Below, in pieces: positions 32,975 to 41,761 of a DNA stretch of 43,040 nucleotides. Source of the DNA: Chitinophagaceae bacterium (lineage in GTDB: Bacteria > Bacteroidota > Bacteroidia > Chitinophagales > Chitinophagaceae). Each line of letters begins with the position of its first letter. Within the stretch, counting starts at the first letter, position 1. Under the pieces are notes generated by a model that was not told where the DNA came from, did not search any database, and saw only the letters and a program-made list of their open reading frames with translations. The DNA lies in contig JAEUVS010000061.1 of NCBI GenBank assembly GCA_016786745.1, positions 1-43,040 of the forward strand. The letters run 5' to 3'. The position numbers and the translations under genes are program-made.

Positions 32975-34579
32975 ATGAACGCCTTCAAAATATTTATCGC
33001 TTCGGCAGTACTGCTATGCGTCGCCGCCTCGTGCAAAAAACACGTACTCGACAAAGGCCCGCTCGATGTAATAAGAGAAGAAGACGTCTGGAAAGATTTC
33101 AATCTTGGACAGGCCTATGTAAACGAAATATATGCAGCATTGCCTGGCAGCATCGAACGGGACCTCGACGGCACCACAGAAATTGAAGATGGAAACAAAG
33201 ACGATACGTGGACGTACGCGGCAGGTGAGGTAACTGCATTCAACTCTCCCTTGTCGGAAGCCTATCCCACATACTATGCGGTAATCGCACGCATCAATAA
33301 ATTCCTCGAAAATTTCGATCCCGAAAACGGGGAGGAAGAAGCAGTCAACGGGCTCAGGGGAGAGGCTTTGTTTCTTCGTGCATTCTTCTACAGGGAGCTG
33401 AACGATTTGTTCGGCGGTGTTCCCATCATTAAGGAAGTGCAAAACCTGGACGATGACCTGTTGGTTTCAAGGAACACCTATGACGAATGCGTGGACTTTA
33501 TCCTCAGCGACCTCGACCAGGCGGCTGGGCTCCTGCCCGACCCCGCAGATGCGGAAATCGGAAGAGCCAACCGTGGCGCGGCGCTCGCTCTTAAATCAAG
33601 GGTATTATTGTACGCAGCAAGCCTGTTACATAATCCGGGCAACGACATGGAGAAATGGCAGGCGGCCTCGGATGCGGCCCTCGAAGTAATTAATGGCTTC
33701 AATTATGCGCTCTATCCGAATTACAACGAGCTTTTTCTAAACGACAACAACGAAGAAGTAATTTTCGACATCCAGTACCAGTTTCCTTTCAGAACTACCG
33801 CTAACGACTATACGCTGAACCCACAGGGATTAAATGGCGCTTTTGGTAATTCGAGGCCAACCCAGAACCTGGTTGACAGTTACGAAATGACAAACGGTAA
33901 ATCAATCACCGATCCCACCTCGGGTTACGATCCTGGCAATCCATACGAAAACCGCGACGAGCGTTTTTATGGATCGGTACTTTATAACGGCGTTGAGTGG
34001 CGCGGTGTAACAATTGAAACTTTTAACGATGGTTTGTTTGGCCCGGGTGTATATGATACCTACAGCACCGGGGCGCATATGACGGGTTACTATATAAGAA
34101 AATTTCTGAGCGAGAATGAAGAAACAAACCCGATTATCTTCCAGGACTACCGCGCAGATCAGAACTGGATATTGATCAGGTATGCCGAAATCCTTCTTAA
34201 CTACGCGGAAGCGCAACTCAACCTGGGCAATGAAGAAGAAGCAAGGGATTACATTAACATGGTTCGCGAACGCGCTCATCAACCTGCACTGGGTAACGGA
34301 GTATCGGGCGATGACCTGGTGGAGAGATATATGAATGAAAGAAAAATAGAGCTGGCTTTTGAAGAACATCATTACTTTGACATCAGGCGCTGGAAAACCG
34401 CTCCCGATTTACATGGCGGACCAGTATATAAGATGGTTATCGAAAACGACAACGGCAACTTCGCATATTCTGTTGAAGAAATGGATGAACGTGTATGGAA
34501 CGACGCCTACTATTACCTTCCTATTCCGCAGGATGAAATAGACAGAAACGAAAACCTTGAACAAAATTCCGGTTACTAA
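32975..34579 (+). CDS. SusD/RagB-family outer-membrane lipoprotein
   Basis: This 534-residue lipoprotein has a signal peptide ending AASC, with Cys20 lipidated and followed by KKHVLDKGPLDVI. The SusD fold is seen from the TPR-like helical segments (DFNLGQAYVNEIYAALPG, GEALFLRAFFYRELNDLFGGVPII, RANRGAALALKSRVLLYAASLLHN) and the C-terminal RagB region (WILIRYAEILLNYAEAQLNLGN, YMNERKIELAFEEHHYFDIRRWK) ending YYYLPIPQDEIDRN. SusD forms the lid over the SusC barrel and binds the substrate at the cell surface. It follows susC, separated by a small duplicated segment, and precedes the ADP-ribosylglycohydrolase-family gene by 21 bases. Confidence 0.96.
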   Translation: MNAFKIFIASAVLLCVAASCKKHVLDKGPLDVIREEDVWKDFNLGQAYVNEIYAALPGSIERDLDGTTEIEDGNKDDTWTYAAGEVTAFNSPLSEAYPTYYAVIARINKFLENFDPENGEEEAVNGLRGEALFLRAFFYRELNDLFGGVPIIKEVQNLDDDLLVSRNTYDECVDFILSDLDQAAGLLPDPADAEIGRANRGAALALKSRVLLYAASLLHNPGNDMEKWQAASDAALEVINGFNYALYPNYNELFLNDNNEEVIFDIQYQFPFRTTANDYTLNPQGLNGAFGNSRPTQNLVDSYEMTNGKSITDPTSGYDPGNPYENRDERFYGSVLYNGVEWRGVTIETFNDGLFGPGVYDTYSTGAHMTGYYIRKFLSENEETNPIIFQDYRADQNWILIRYAEILLNYAEAQLNLGNEEEARDYINMVRERAHQPALGNGVSGDDLVERYMNERKIELAFEEHHYFDIRRWKTAPDLHGGPVYKMVIENDNGNFAYSVEEMDERVWNDAYYYLPIPQDEIDRNENLEQNSGY

Positions 34580-34600
34580 ACAACATCATAAAACAAATCA

Positions 34601-36127
34601 ATGAAAAAGATTTTATTGCTTGTGATTGTGGCAGGCATATCTATCCGGTCACAATCACAAAAATCCATCAGCATGACAAAGCAGGAGCTGCACGACAAAA
34701 TCAAAGGCGGATGGGCGGGACAAACCATCGGTGTAACATTCGGTGGTCCTTACGAATTCAGGTTCAACGGCACCTTCATCCAGGAATATCAACCGCTTAA
34801 ATGGGAAGATGGTTATCTTAAACAAAACATGCTGTATAATCCCGGGCTCTATGACGACCTGTATATGGATCTGACATTTGTAGATGTATTTGAAAAATAT
34901 GGACTTGATGCGCCGGTAGATTCATTTGCCAACGCCTTTGCACATGCAGGATACATGCTGTGGCACGCCAACCAGGCCGCGAGATATAATATCCTCAACG
35001 GAATAAAAGCTCCAGGATCAGGACACTGGAAGCATAATACGCATTCCGAAGATATCGACTATCAAATCGAAGCAGACTACGCCGGACTGATGAGTCCCGG
35101 AATGCCCAATACCGCTTCGGCCATCAGCGATAAAATCGGCCACATCATGAACTATGGCGACGGCTGGTACGGTGGAGTGTTTATGGGCGCGATGTATTCG
35201 CTGGCCTTTTTGTCGAAAGACATCAATTACATTGTGTCGGAAGCATTGAAAACGATTCCAAGGCAATCGACTTTTTATCAATGCATCCAGGACGTTATCA
35301 CCTGGCATAAAAAATACCCGAACGACTGGCACGCGAACTGGTTCGAAATTCAGAAAAAGTGGTCGAGCGATATTGCGTGCGCTGATGGGATATTCAGACC
35401 CTTTAACATAGATGCGAAGATCAACTCCGCTTACGTGGTTCTTGGCTTGCTTTATGGTAAGGGAGATTTTACAAGAACACTCGACATCGCCACACGTGCC
35501 GGCCAGGATGCTGATTGCAACCCATCTTCAGCAGGTGGAATCCTGGGTACAGTGCTCGGCTATGATAAAATACCCGCATACTGGAAAATGGGATTGAAAG
35601 AAGCGGAAGATATAGACTTCAAATACACTACAATTTCACTTAACAGGGCTTACGAAATTGGGTTGAAGCACGCCCTGCAGAATATTGAAAGAAATGGTGG
35701 TAAGGTAAGCGGTGACAACATTACGATCGCGGTGCAAACCCCTGAAACTGTTAAACTCGAACAGGGGTTTCCCGGAATATTTCCGGTGAACATGGTTTCG
35801 GTAGAGAAAGATAACCTTAAAGAATTGTCGTTCGAATTCGAAGGAACAGGATTTATCCTTTCGGGCGATGCGGATATGAAAAACGACAACGATCCTCATC
35901 ACACCATTGAAGCGGACCTGTATATAGACGACAAAAAAATAGAAACAGGTAAATTCCCAACCAGTTATACTACACGCAAGCTCGAATTATTCTGGAAATA
36001 TGAATTACCGAAAGGCAGGCATAAGGTCAACATCAAAGTAATTAACCCCGACGAAAGATATATGCTCAACGCCAATTACTACATCGTATTTTCAGATAAG
36101 CCGGCCGGCAGCTTGAACGGGAAATAA
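34601..36127 (+). CDS. Exported ADP-ribosylglycohydrolase-family protein with C-terminal beta domain
   Basis: This 508-residue protein has a signal peptide (about 1-20, ending RSQSQ). The ADP-ribosylglycohydrolase fold spans about 25-360. It begins with the family glycine stretch GGWAGQTIGVTFG (36-48) and keeps both metal-site segments: DDLYMD (85-90) and GQDADCN (301-307, equivalent to the usual GGDADTN). A beta-rich domain follows (about 370-500), possibly carbohydrate-binding. Characterised relatives cleave ADP-ribose from proteins or hydrolyse other N- or O-glycosidic bonds to ribose. In a SusC/SusD operon it more likely removes a sugar from an imported glycoconjugate or nucleoside-like compound in the periplasm. 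It starts 21 bases after susD. The activity is inferred. Confidence 0.88.
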   Translation: MKKILLLVIVAGISIRSQSQKSISMTKQELHDKIKGGWAGQTIGVTFGGPYEFRFNGTFIQEYQPLKWEDGYLKQNMLYNPGLYDDLYMDLTFVDVFEKYGLDAPVDSFANAFAHAGYMLWHANQAARYNILNGIKAPGSGHWKHNTHSEDIDYQIEADYAGLMSPGMPNTASAISDKIGHIMNYGDGWYGGVFMGAMYSLAFLSKDINYIVSEALKTIPRQSTFYQCIQDVITWHKKYPNDWHANWFEIQKKWSSDIACADGIFRPFNIDAKINSAYVVLGLLYGKGDFTRTLDIATRAGQDADCNPSSAGGILGTVLGYDKIPAYWKMGLKEAEDIDFKYTTISLNRAYEIGLKHALQNIERNGGKVSGDNITIAVQTPETVKLEQGFPGIFPVNMVSVEKDNLKELSFEFEGTGFILSGDADMKNDNDPHHTIEADLYIDDKKIETGKFPTSYTTRKLELFWKYELPKGRHKVNIKVINPDERYMLNANYYIVFSDKPAGSLNGK

Positions 36128-36141
36128 CAGTAAATTTAGAG

Positions 36142-38343
36142 ATGCCATCTTCAAGAAGGGATTTCGTTAAGAAAGTTTCGCTGCTAAGCACATTTCCGTT
36201 TGTAACCAAAGAGGCGCTATATGATGTACATAACTTTGATGCGCCGTATGTTGACGTTTTACCCAGGTTGATCGAGGCACCGGAAGATGCAAAGCAATGG
36301 CCGGCGTTCAGGGAGCGGCTGCATGAATGGCGCAAGGCAAAGAAAAAAGCAATTGGTTACACCGGCGCATCATATGATGATGCAGCTTTTCAATGGGCAG
36401 CGAAGAACTATTCGTGCTGCTTCCTGATGATGTACGATCTCGAATTTTTCGATCCCGCGTCAAACACCTACACGATCAAAAAAGTAATCGATCGGGGCAA
36501 GCAGGAGTTTGGCGGTTATGATAGTGTTGTGCTGTGGCATGCCTACCCCCGCATAGGAATAGATGAAAGAAACCAGTTCGACTTTTACCGTGATATGCCC
36601 GGTGGACTGGCCGGGATAAGAAAAGTGGTGAATGAGTTTCATGCGGAAAACATAAAAGTGTTTGTTAATTACAATCCATGGGATACAAGCACTAAACGGG
36701 AAGGCAAAAGTGATGTGAATGCCCTGGTCGAATTGATCGGGGCCATTGATGCGGATGGTATTTTCCTCGATACACTGAAAGAAGTTGAAGCCGTTTACCG
36801 CGACAAACTTAACGGTATTAAACCGGGAATTGTACTCGAAGGCGAGTTTGCGGCCGACATAGAAAATATTCCTGCAAACCATCTCTCCTGGGCCCAATGG
36901 TTCAGCGACAAATATGTTCCTGGTGTGTTGCGGAATAAATGGTTTGAAAGAAGACACATGCAGCACCAGATCGCGCGATGGGATCGCGATCACACTACAG
37001 AATTACACCAGGCCTGGATGAATGGCAGCGGCGTAATGATCTGGGAAAATGTATTTGGCCAATGGATCGGATGGAATGAAAGAGATAAATCGATTTTACG
37101 CCTGATGTTGCCCATCCAGCGTCGGTTCCATGAACTGTTTGCCGGGGAAAGCTGGACGCCACTCGTTGAAACGTTACAGGAGGGGGTATTTGCGTCGTTG
37201 TGGGAAGGTAAGGGAATTAAATTGTGGACATTGGTAAACCGGCATAACTTTTCCATAACAGGAGATTTTATAAATACAAATGAAAAAACCTGTTATAATC
37301 TGATTTCAGGAGACAAATTAAAAAACAGTACTCTCAGCGGAACACTATCTGCGAGGTCAATCGGATGTTTTATTTCGGCTCCCGAATCAGCTGATCTCAA
37401 CAATTTTCTCTTAAATCAAAAAAATTTACACAACAAATACAATAACGATTCATCATTTCCAACTTTAGTTCCCAGGCAATCTGTCATCCCGGGCGCAGCG
37501 AGGGATCTCTCAAGCAACCATACTGTCATCCCGGGCGCAGCGAGGGATCTCTCAAGCAACCATACTGTCATCCCGAGCGCAGCGAGGGATCTGCAGAGAA
37601 ACAATGCAATGCCCAATGACATGATCGAGCTGCACCCTCACACCTTTAACCAAAAAGTTGAACTCCTTGTGCGTGAAGTGGGTGATTTTAAATCGGCAAT
37701 GGATGTAAACGTGTCGGATCAGCTCAACGATCCTTACCTGCAACTAAGGATGGTACATGTTCCTCACATGGCAATAGATAAATATCCCGTTACCAATCAA
37801 CAATATTTTGAATTTCTGCGGGCGACAATGTATGAGCCCGGAGAAAAACATTTCTTTCTCAGGCATTGGCGCAACGGTAATCCACCGGCTGAAAAAGAAA
37901 ATCATCCAGTGGTATATGTAAGCCTGGAAGATGCGAGGGCGTATGCACAGTGGAAAGGAATGCGTTTACCCTCGGAAGCCGAGTGGCAATTTGCGGCGCA
38001 GGGTTATGAGCAGCTACGTTATCCCTGGGGTAAAGAATTAAAAAAGGATTGCTATAACGACACTTCTTCTACCACACCTGTAGATGCACATCCTGCAGGT
38101 AAATCACCTTTTGGCGTTTATGACATGTGTGGGAATACGTGGGAGTTCACGGAAAGCGAATATGCAGACGAGCATAACCGGTTTTGCATATTGAAAGGCG
38201 GTTCATATTATCACGCAAAAGATTCGATGTGGTACACAAGCGGAGGCCCTGTCCACTCTTCACTCGCTACAAAATTTTTGATGATGTACCCGGGATTAGA
38301 CAGGTGTTCCACGATCGGCTTCCGCTGTGCCGTTGATTTATAA
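36142..38343 (+). CDS. Tat-exported fusion: TIM-barrel glycosidase-like domain plus formylglycine-generating-enzyme-like domain
   Basis: This 733-residue protein starts with a twin-arginine signal (SRRDFVKK, then a hydrophobic stretch to about 21). The N-terminal part (about 50-410) looks like a TIM-barrel glycosidase: AIGYTGASYDD, KVFVNYNPWDTSTKREG, DADGIFLDTLKE and a VLEGEF segment, with acidic residues at strand ends, followed by a small beta domain. I cannot assign a GH family. Residues 448-486 are three in-frame copies of a chromosomal repeat. The C-terminal part (about 535-733) is FGE/SUMF1-like: DKYPVTNQQYFEFL, LEDARAYAQWKGMRLPSEAEWQFAA, FGVYDMCGNTWEFTES, LKGGSYY and GFRCAV. The cysteine pair after GGSY needed by true formylglycine-generating enzymes is missing, so it may bind ligand instead. 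It is the last gene of the SusC/SusD locus. Confidence 0.85.
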   Translation: MPSSRRDFVKKVSLLSTFPFVTKEALYDVHNFDAPYVDVLPRLIEAPEDAKQWPAFRERLHEWRKAKKKAIGYTGASYDDAAFQWAAKNYSCCFLMMYDLEFFDPASNTYTIKKVIDRGKQEFGGYDSVVLWHAYPRIGIDERNQFDFYRDMPGGLAGIRKVVNEFHAENIKVFVNYNPWDTSTKREGKSDVNALVELIGAIDADGIFLDTLKEVEAVYRDKLNGIKPGIVLEGEFAADIENIPANHLSWAQWFSDKYVPGVLRNKWFERRHMQHQIARWDRDHTTELHQAWMNGSGVMIWENVFGQWIGWNERDKSILRLMLPIQRRFHELFAGESWTPLVETLQEGVFASLWEGKGIKLWTLVNRHNFSITGDFINTNEKTCYNLISGDKLKNSTLSGTLSARSIGCFISAPESADLNNFLLNQKNLHNKYNNDSSFPTLVPRQSVIPGAARDLSSNHTVIPGAARDLSSNHTVIPSAARDLQRNNAMPNDMIELHPHTFNQKVELLVREVGDFKSAMDVNVSDQLNDPYLQLRMVHVPHMAIDKYPVTNQQYFEFLRATMYEPGEKHFFLRHWRNGNPPAEKENHPVVYVSLEDARAYAQWKGMRLPSEAEWQFAAQGYEQLRYPWGKELKKDCYNDTSSTTPVDAHPAGKSPFGVYDMCGNTWEFTESEYADEHNRFCILKGGSYYHAKDSMWYTSGGPVHSSLATKFLMMYPGLDRCSTIGFRCAVDL
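37482..37592. repeat. Three tandem in-frame copies of the GTCATCCCGRGCGCAGCGAGGGATCT repeat
   Basis: Two identical 42-base units (37482-37523 and 37524-37565) are followed by the 27-base core of a third (37566-37592), which has A instead of G in CCCGAGC. Each 42-base unit is exactly 14 codons (VIPGAARDLSSNHT), so the reading frame of the host gene is kept. The core ends ATCCC and GGGAT are complementary. The third copy is identical in its 24-base core to the copy at 42939-42962. Confidence 0.92.
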
Positions 38344-38352
38344 TTTTTTTAT

Positions 38353-38387
38353 TTTTTTAAGAAGAAGCTGGATGATTTCTTAAAAAA
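38353..38387. terminator. AT-rich hairpin between convergent genes, likely bidirectional terminator
   Basis: Perfect 11-base arms (TTTTTTAAGAA at 38353-38363 and its complement at 38377-38387) enclose a 13-base loop. The T-run on each strand lies where a transcript from that side would end. The second arm overlaps the last codons of the exonuclease gene. The stem is AT-rich, so its strength is uncertain. Confidence 0.5.
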
Positions 38388-39159
38388 CGTCATTTAATTG
38401 AATCCAAACAGGCGCATGATCACTCGATTTCTCCCAGCCTCTTACATGCCTGTCCACCCCTCCCGCCACGAGTTTGTTTATCAAATGCGGACTGAGCAGA
38501 AAATGATCAATTCGTAATCCGGCGTTGCGCTCGTAATTATTTCTGAAGTAATCCCAGAAGGTATAAACAACATCATTCGGGTAAAGTTTGCGGATCGCGT
38601 CCGTCCATCCCTGGCCCATCAATCGTTCAAACGCTGTACGGGTTTCCTCGCGGAACAACGCATCCTTCACCCATCGTTCAGGTTTATATACATCAAACCC
38701 AGTGGGAATAACATTAAAATCGCCCGTTAACAATACCGGCGCATCGAGCGACATCAACTCCGCCGCGCGCAGAGTGAGCCGATCCATCCATTTCAACTTA
38801 TAGTCATACTTGGGACCAGGTGCCGGGTTACCATTCGGTAGGTATAACGCACCAACGATAATACCGTTCACCTTCGCTTCCATGTAGCGGCTATGACTGT
38901 CTTCAGGATCACCGGGGAGTATGCGGCATATTTCTTCAATGGGAAGATTCCTGGTGAGGATCGCCACACCGTTCCAGCTTTTTTGTCCGTGCCAGATAGC
39001 ATTGTACCCGGCTTCATTTATCGCTGCTTCGGGAAAATTTTCCTGCGGAGCTTTCAGTTCCTGTAGACACACCACATCAGGAGAGGTTTCATTCAACCAT
39101 CTTATAAGAACCGGTAAACGACTGGATATTCCATTGACATTGTAAGTTGCTATTTTCAT
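38380..39159 (-). CDS. xth: Exodeoxyribonuclease III
   Basis: This 259-residue protein is an AP endonuclease and 3'-5' exonuclease for base-excision repair. Conserved pieces are ATYNVNGISSRLP (the Asn at the active site), CLQELKAPQENFP (the metal-binding Glu), GALYLPNGN, LLTGDFNVIP (catalytic Asp and Asn), the LRIDHFLLS segment and the C-terminal SSDHAPVW with the catalytic Asp-His pair. Length and motif order are normal for the ExoIII branch. The start at 39159 begins directly with the first beta-strand. It is monocistronic by position, downstream of the permease gene on the same strand by 38 bases. Confidence 0.96.
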   Translation of the reverse strand: MKIATYNVNGISSRLPVLIRWLNETSPDVVCLQELKAPQENFPEAAINEAGYNAIWHGQKSWNGVAILTRNLPIEEICRILPGDPEDSHSRYMEAKVNGIIVGALYLPNGNPAPGPKYDYKLKWMDRLTLRAAELMSLDAPVLLTGDFNVIPTGFDVYKPERWVKDALFREETRTAFERLMGQGWTDAIRKLYPNDVVYTFWDYFRNNYERNAGLRIDHFLLSPHLINKLVAGGVDRHVRGWEKSSDHAPVWIQLNDVF

Positions 39160-39197
39160 CGGGGAAATTTATTCCAAAATTCCCTTCCTAAAAAAAG

Positions 39198-41606
39198 TTA
39201 TTCAGTTTTGAGCGTATTGGCCGGATTGGCTAAAGCAGCTTTGATTGCCTGGAAACTGACAGTGGCAACCGCTATAAGCACGGCGATTACCGCCGCAAAT
39301 GCAAATGTCCACCATTGTATATTGATCCGGTATGCAAAGTCCTGCAGCCATTGATTCATGGCATACCATGATACAGGAATGGCAATCACCAATGAAATGA
39401 TCACCAGCTTGAGATAGTCTTTCGATAACAATGTTACCAGGTTTGTCACCGACGCGCCAAGCACTTTCCGTATGCCAATTTCCTTTATTCTCTGTTCTGC
39501 CGAGAAGGCCGCTAATGCGAAAAGTCCAAGACACGAAATAACAATGCTGATTACTACAAGAATTATAAATACGGTCTTGAACCTGCTCTCCGCGCTGTAT
39601 AGCTTCGCGAACGTTTCGTCAAGAAAGGTATATTCAAATGGATATTCAGGCGAAAGTCCGTTCCAGATACGTTCGATCTTCGCAATCGTGGCCTTCATAT
39701 CCATTGTGGACAATTTTGCCGTAACATTTGAATACTGGTAGGGACGAACCACAAATCCAAATGGCTTGATCTCATTTCTCAGGGAAGTGAAATTGAAGTC
39801 TTTCGCTACACCTATTACCTCTACATACAGGGAAGTGTCGCCAATTTTGTTCCATACAAATTGTTGTCCCACATAAGGTGAATCAATGCCAAAATCTCTT
39901 ACGGCCCTTTCATTGATCACAATACCGCCCAGCACCATTTCTTTTGCGTTACGTTGCTGTGGGAGCATCATCGAATCAGATGGCCTCGCACCTGAAAAAC
40001 CCCTTCCATTTTTGATCTCGATACCCAGTACATCAAGAAAATCAAATCCTACCCCCATCAGGTTCAGTTGATTTTCCTTATCCGATCCTTTTTTCCTGAG
40101 CCGGTTAGTGCCAAAAAGCGCACCGAATTCACTGGCCGCCGGCGAAGCATTTTTTACTTCAGGTAATTGCTTCACCTGACTCACAAAACTATTCAGTTGC
40201 GACCGCGACATCGAAAATGTATTTTTAAAAGTAACCACCTGGTCTTTATCAATACCCAGCTTCGCATTGGAGATATAATTCATTTGCTGAACGATAATCA
40301 GCGAACCGACTATCAGTGCAATGGATATTGTAAATTGAACCACCACAAGAGCCTTCCGTAAGCTGAGCGTATTTTTATCGCTAAGTTTATAGCCTTTCAG
40401 GATAATTACGGGTTTGAACGACGACAGGTAAAGCGATGGAAACAATCCAGCTATCACCCCAATCAGCACCGTGATAACCGGAAGGTATAACCAAACCATT
40501 TTGTTATTGAGCACCGAAAGATTCTTCAGTGTAAGATTATTTACGAAAGGCGTAAGCGCATGCGCCAGGACAATAGCAATAACCGACGCAATCGCGCAGA
40601 TAATCACCGACTCGAACAGAAACTGCATCACAAGCATTCTTCGATGTGCGCCGCTAACTTTCCTCACCCCTATTTCTTTTGCCCTCAGCGACGATTTTGC
40701 TGTTGCCAGGTTAATATAGTTAATTGCAGCGATCAGCAGGATAAATACAGCAATAAGAGTGAATATGTTAACATATAGCTTGTCACTGTTCGGCTCGATT
40801 TCCCACTTGAGGTGCGATGCCAGGTGTATGTCCACAAGGGGTTGTGTATAGAAATCGCTGTATCTCGACGACTGGTATCTTTCGTATACCGCCTGTATTT
40901 TATCATCCAGCCCGGCCATGTTTGGTCCCTCTTTCACCCTGATATACGTGTAGTGATTGTACGACCCCCATGCGGTGTCGAGGAAAACACCAAGCTGCTT
41001 GTTGGATGCAAGAAAATCGAAATGAATATGCGAATTGGATGGAACATCCGCGATTACGCCTGTAACCTTCAAGGGCTCTTCGCTGTCGAACAAAAGGGTT
41101 TTGCCAAGAGGATCTTCATTATTAAAATATTTCTTCGCAATGCTTTCCGTAATCACAACCGATTCAGCATCTGGTAGCGCTGTCTTTTTGTTACCGCGAA
41201 TAAAAGGAAGGTTGAACACATCAAAGAAGGTACTGTCTGCCCTGAAATAGCGAGATTCATTAATTTTTTTGTTTTTATACTTCACTAACCGGTTGTTGCC
41301 CCAGGCGGGAAACAAACGTGTTACGTGTTCAATTTCCGGGATGTCTCTTTTTATCGCAGTGGCTAACGGTCCCGGTGAAGTAGCATCCGGTATTCTGCTT
41401 CCATCATCGTTAATAAAGTCTTTTACAACACGGTGAATATTCTGGGCGTCTTTATAAAAACGGTCGTAACTGTTTTCATCCTGCACAAATAAGAAAATCA
41501 GCAGGCTGCAGGCAATTCCAATAGCAAGTCCGAAAATATTGATGAATGTGACATGTTTATTTTTCCACAGGCTTCTGAACGCAATCTTCCAGTAGCTTTT
41601 AAACAT
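39198..41606 (-). CDS. MacB-type ABC transporter permease with two FtsX domains
   Basis: This 802-residue permease has the layout common in Bacteroidota. A first helix (about 20-42, FINIFGLAIGIACSLLIFLF) is followed by a periplasmic MacB-PCD domain. The first FtsX block (about 280-400) contains SSLRAKEIGVRKVSGAHRRMLVMQFLFE. An eighth-type central helix (LRKALVVVQFTISIALIVGSLIIV) precedes a second periplasmic domain, and the second FtsX block (about 680-800) contains EQRIKEIGIRKVLGASVTNLVTLLSKDY. It needs a separate ATPase, not present here. Relatives export peptides, lipoproteins or drugs, and many are induced by envelope stress. A paired direct repeat lies in its divergent upstream region. 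Confidence 0.93.
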   Translation of the reverse strand: MFKSYWKIAFRSLWKNKHVTFINIFGLAIGIACSLLIFLFVQDENSYDRFYKDAQNIHRVVKDFINDDGSRIPDATSPGPLATAIKRDIPEIEHVTRLFPAWGNNRLVKYKNKKINESRYFRADSTFFDVFNLPFIRGNKKTALPDAESVVITESIAKKYFNNEDPLGKTLLFDSEEPLKVTGVIADVPSNSHIHFDFLASNKQLGVFLDTAWGSYNHYTYIRVKEGPNMAGLDDKIQAVYERYQSSRYSDFYTQPLVDIHLASHLKWEIEPNSDKLYVNIFTLIAVFILLIAAINYINLATAKSSLRAKEIGVRKVSGAHRRMLVMQFLFESVIICAIASVIAIVLAHALTPFVNNLTLKNLSVLNNKMVWLYLPVITVLIGVIAGLFPSLYLSSFKPVIILKGYKLSDKNTLSLRKALVVVQFTISIALIVGSLIIVQQMNYISNAKLGIDKDQVVTFKNTFSMSRSQLNSFVSQVKQLPEVKNASPAASEFGALFGTNRLRKKGSDKENQLNLMGVGFDFLDVLGIEIKNGRGFSGARPSDSMMLPQQRNAKEMVLGGIVINERAVRDFGIDSPYVGQQFVWNKIGDTSLYVEVIGVAKDFNFTSLRNEIKPFGFVVRPYQYSNVTAKLSTMDMKATIAKIERIWNGLSPEYPFEYTFLDETFAKLYSAESRFKTVFIILVVISIVISCLGLFALAAFSAEQRIKEIGIRKVLGASVTNLVTLLSKDYLKLVIISLVIAIPVSWYAMNQWLQDFAYRINIQWWTFAFAAVIAVLIAVATVSFQAIKAALANPANTLKTE

Positions 41607-41712
41607 ATGGCTGGTCTTTTAAACTTCTGAATTCCCGGTAAAAGTATGCCAGCTGATAAGTAAAAGATTGCCAATCAATTAACTGACACTTTAACGTCTC
41701 TTCTGTTCGTTA

Positions 41713-41742
41713 TTGATACAGGAATGATTTATTTTGATACAG
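41713..41742. promoter_or_regulatory. Direct repeats TTGATACAG, 21 bases apart
   Basis: TTGATACAG occurs at 41713-41721 and 41734-41742, exact copies separated by 12 bases, so centre-to-centre spacing is two helical turns. This is the geometry of LytTR-type response-regulator sites. It lies in the divergent region, 19 bases before the TlpA-like start and about 107 bases before the permease start. Confidence 0.45.
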
Positions 41743-41761
41743 TGTGTTTAACTTGAACGGT

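Noticed and set aside
34601..36127. ADP-ribosylglycohydrolase as part of a toxin-antitoxin or macrodomain defence module
   Set aside because: It has an export signal and lies in a SusC/SusD operon, and no ADP-ribosyltransferase is encoded nearby.
37482..37592. CRISPR-like direct repeats
   Set aside because: The units are contiguous, the interval between cores is repeated rather than unique, there are fewer than three full repeats and no cas genes; the sequence matches a dispersed chromosomal repeat.
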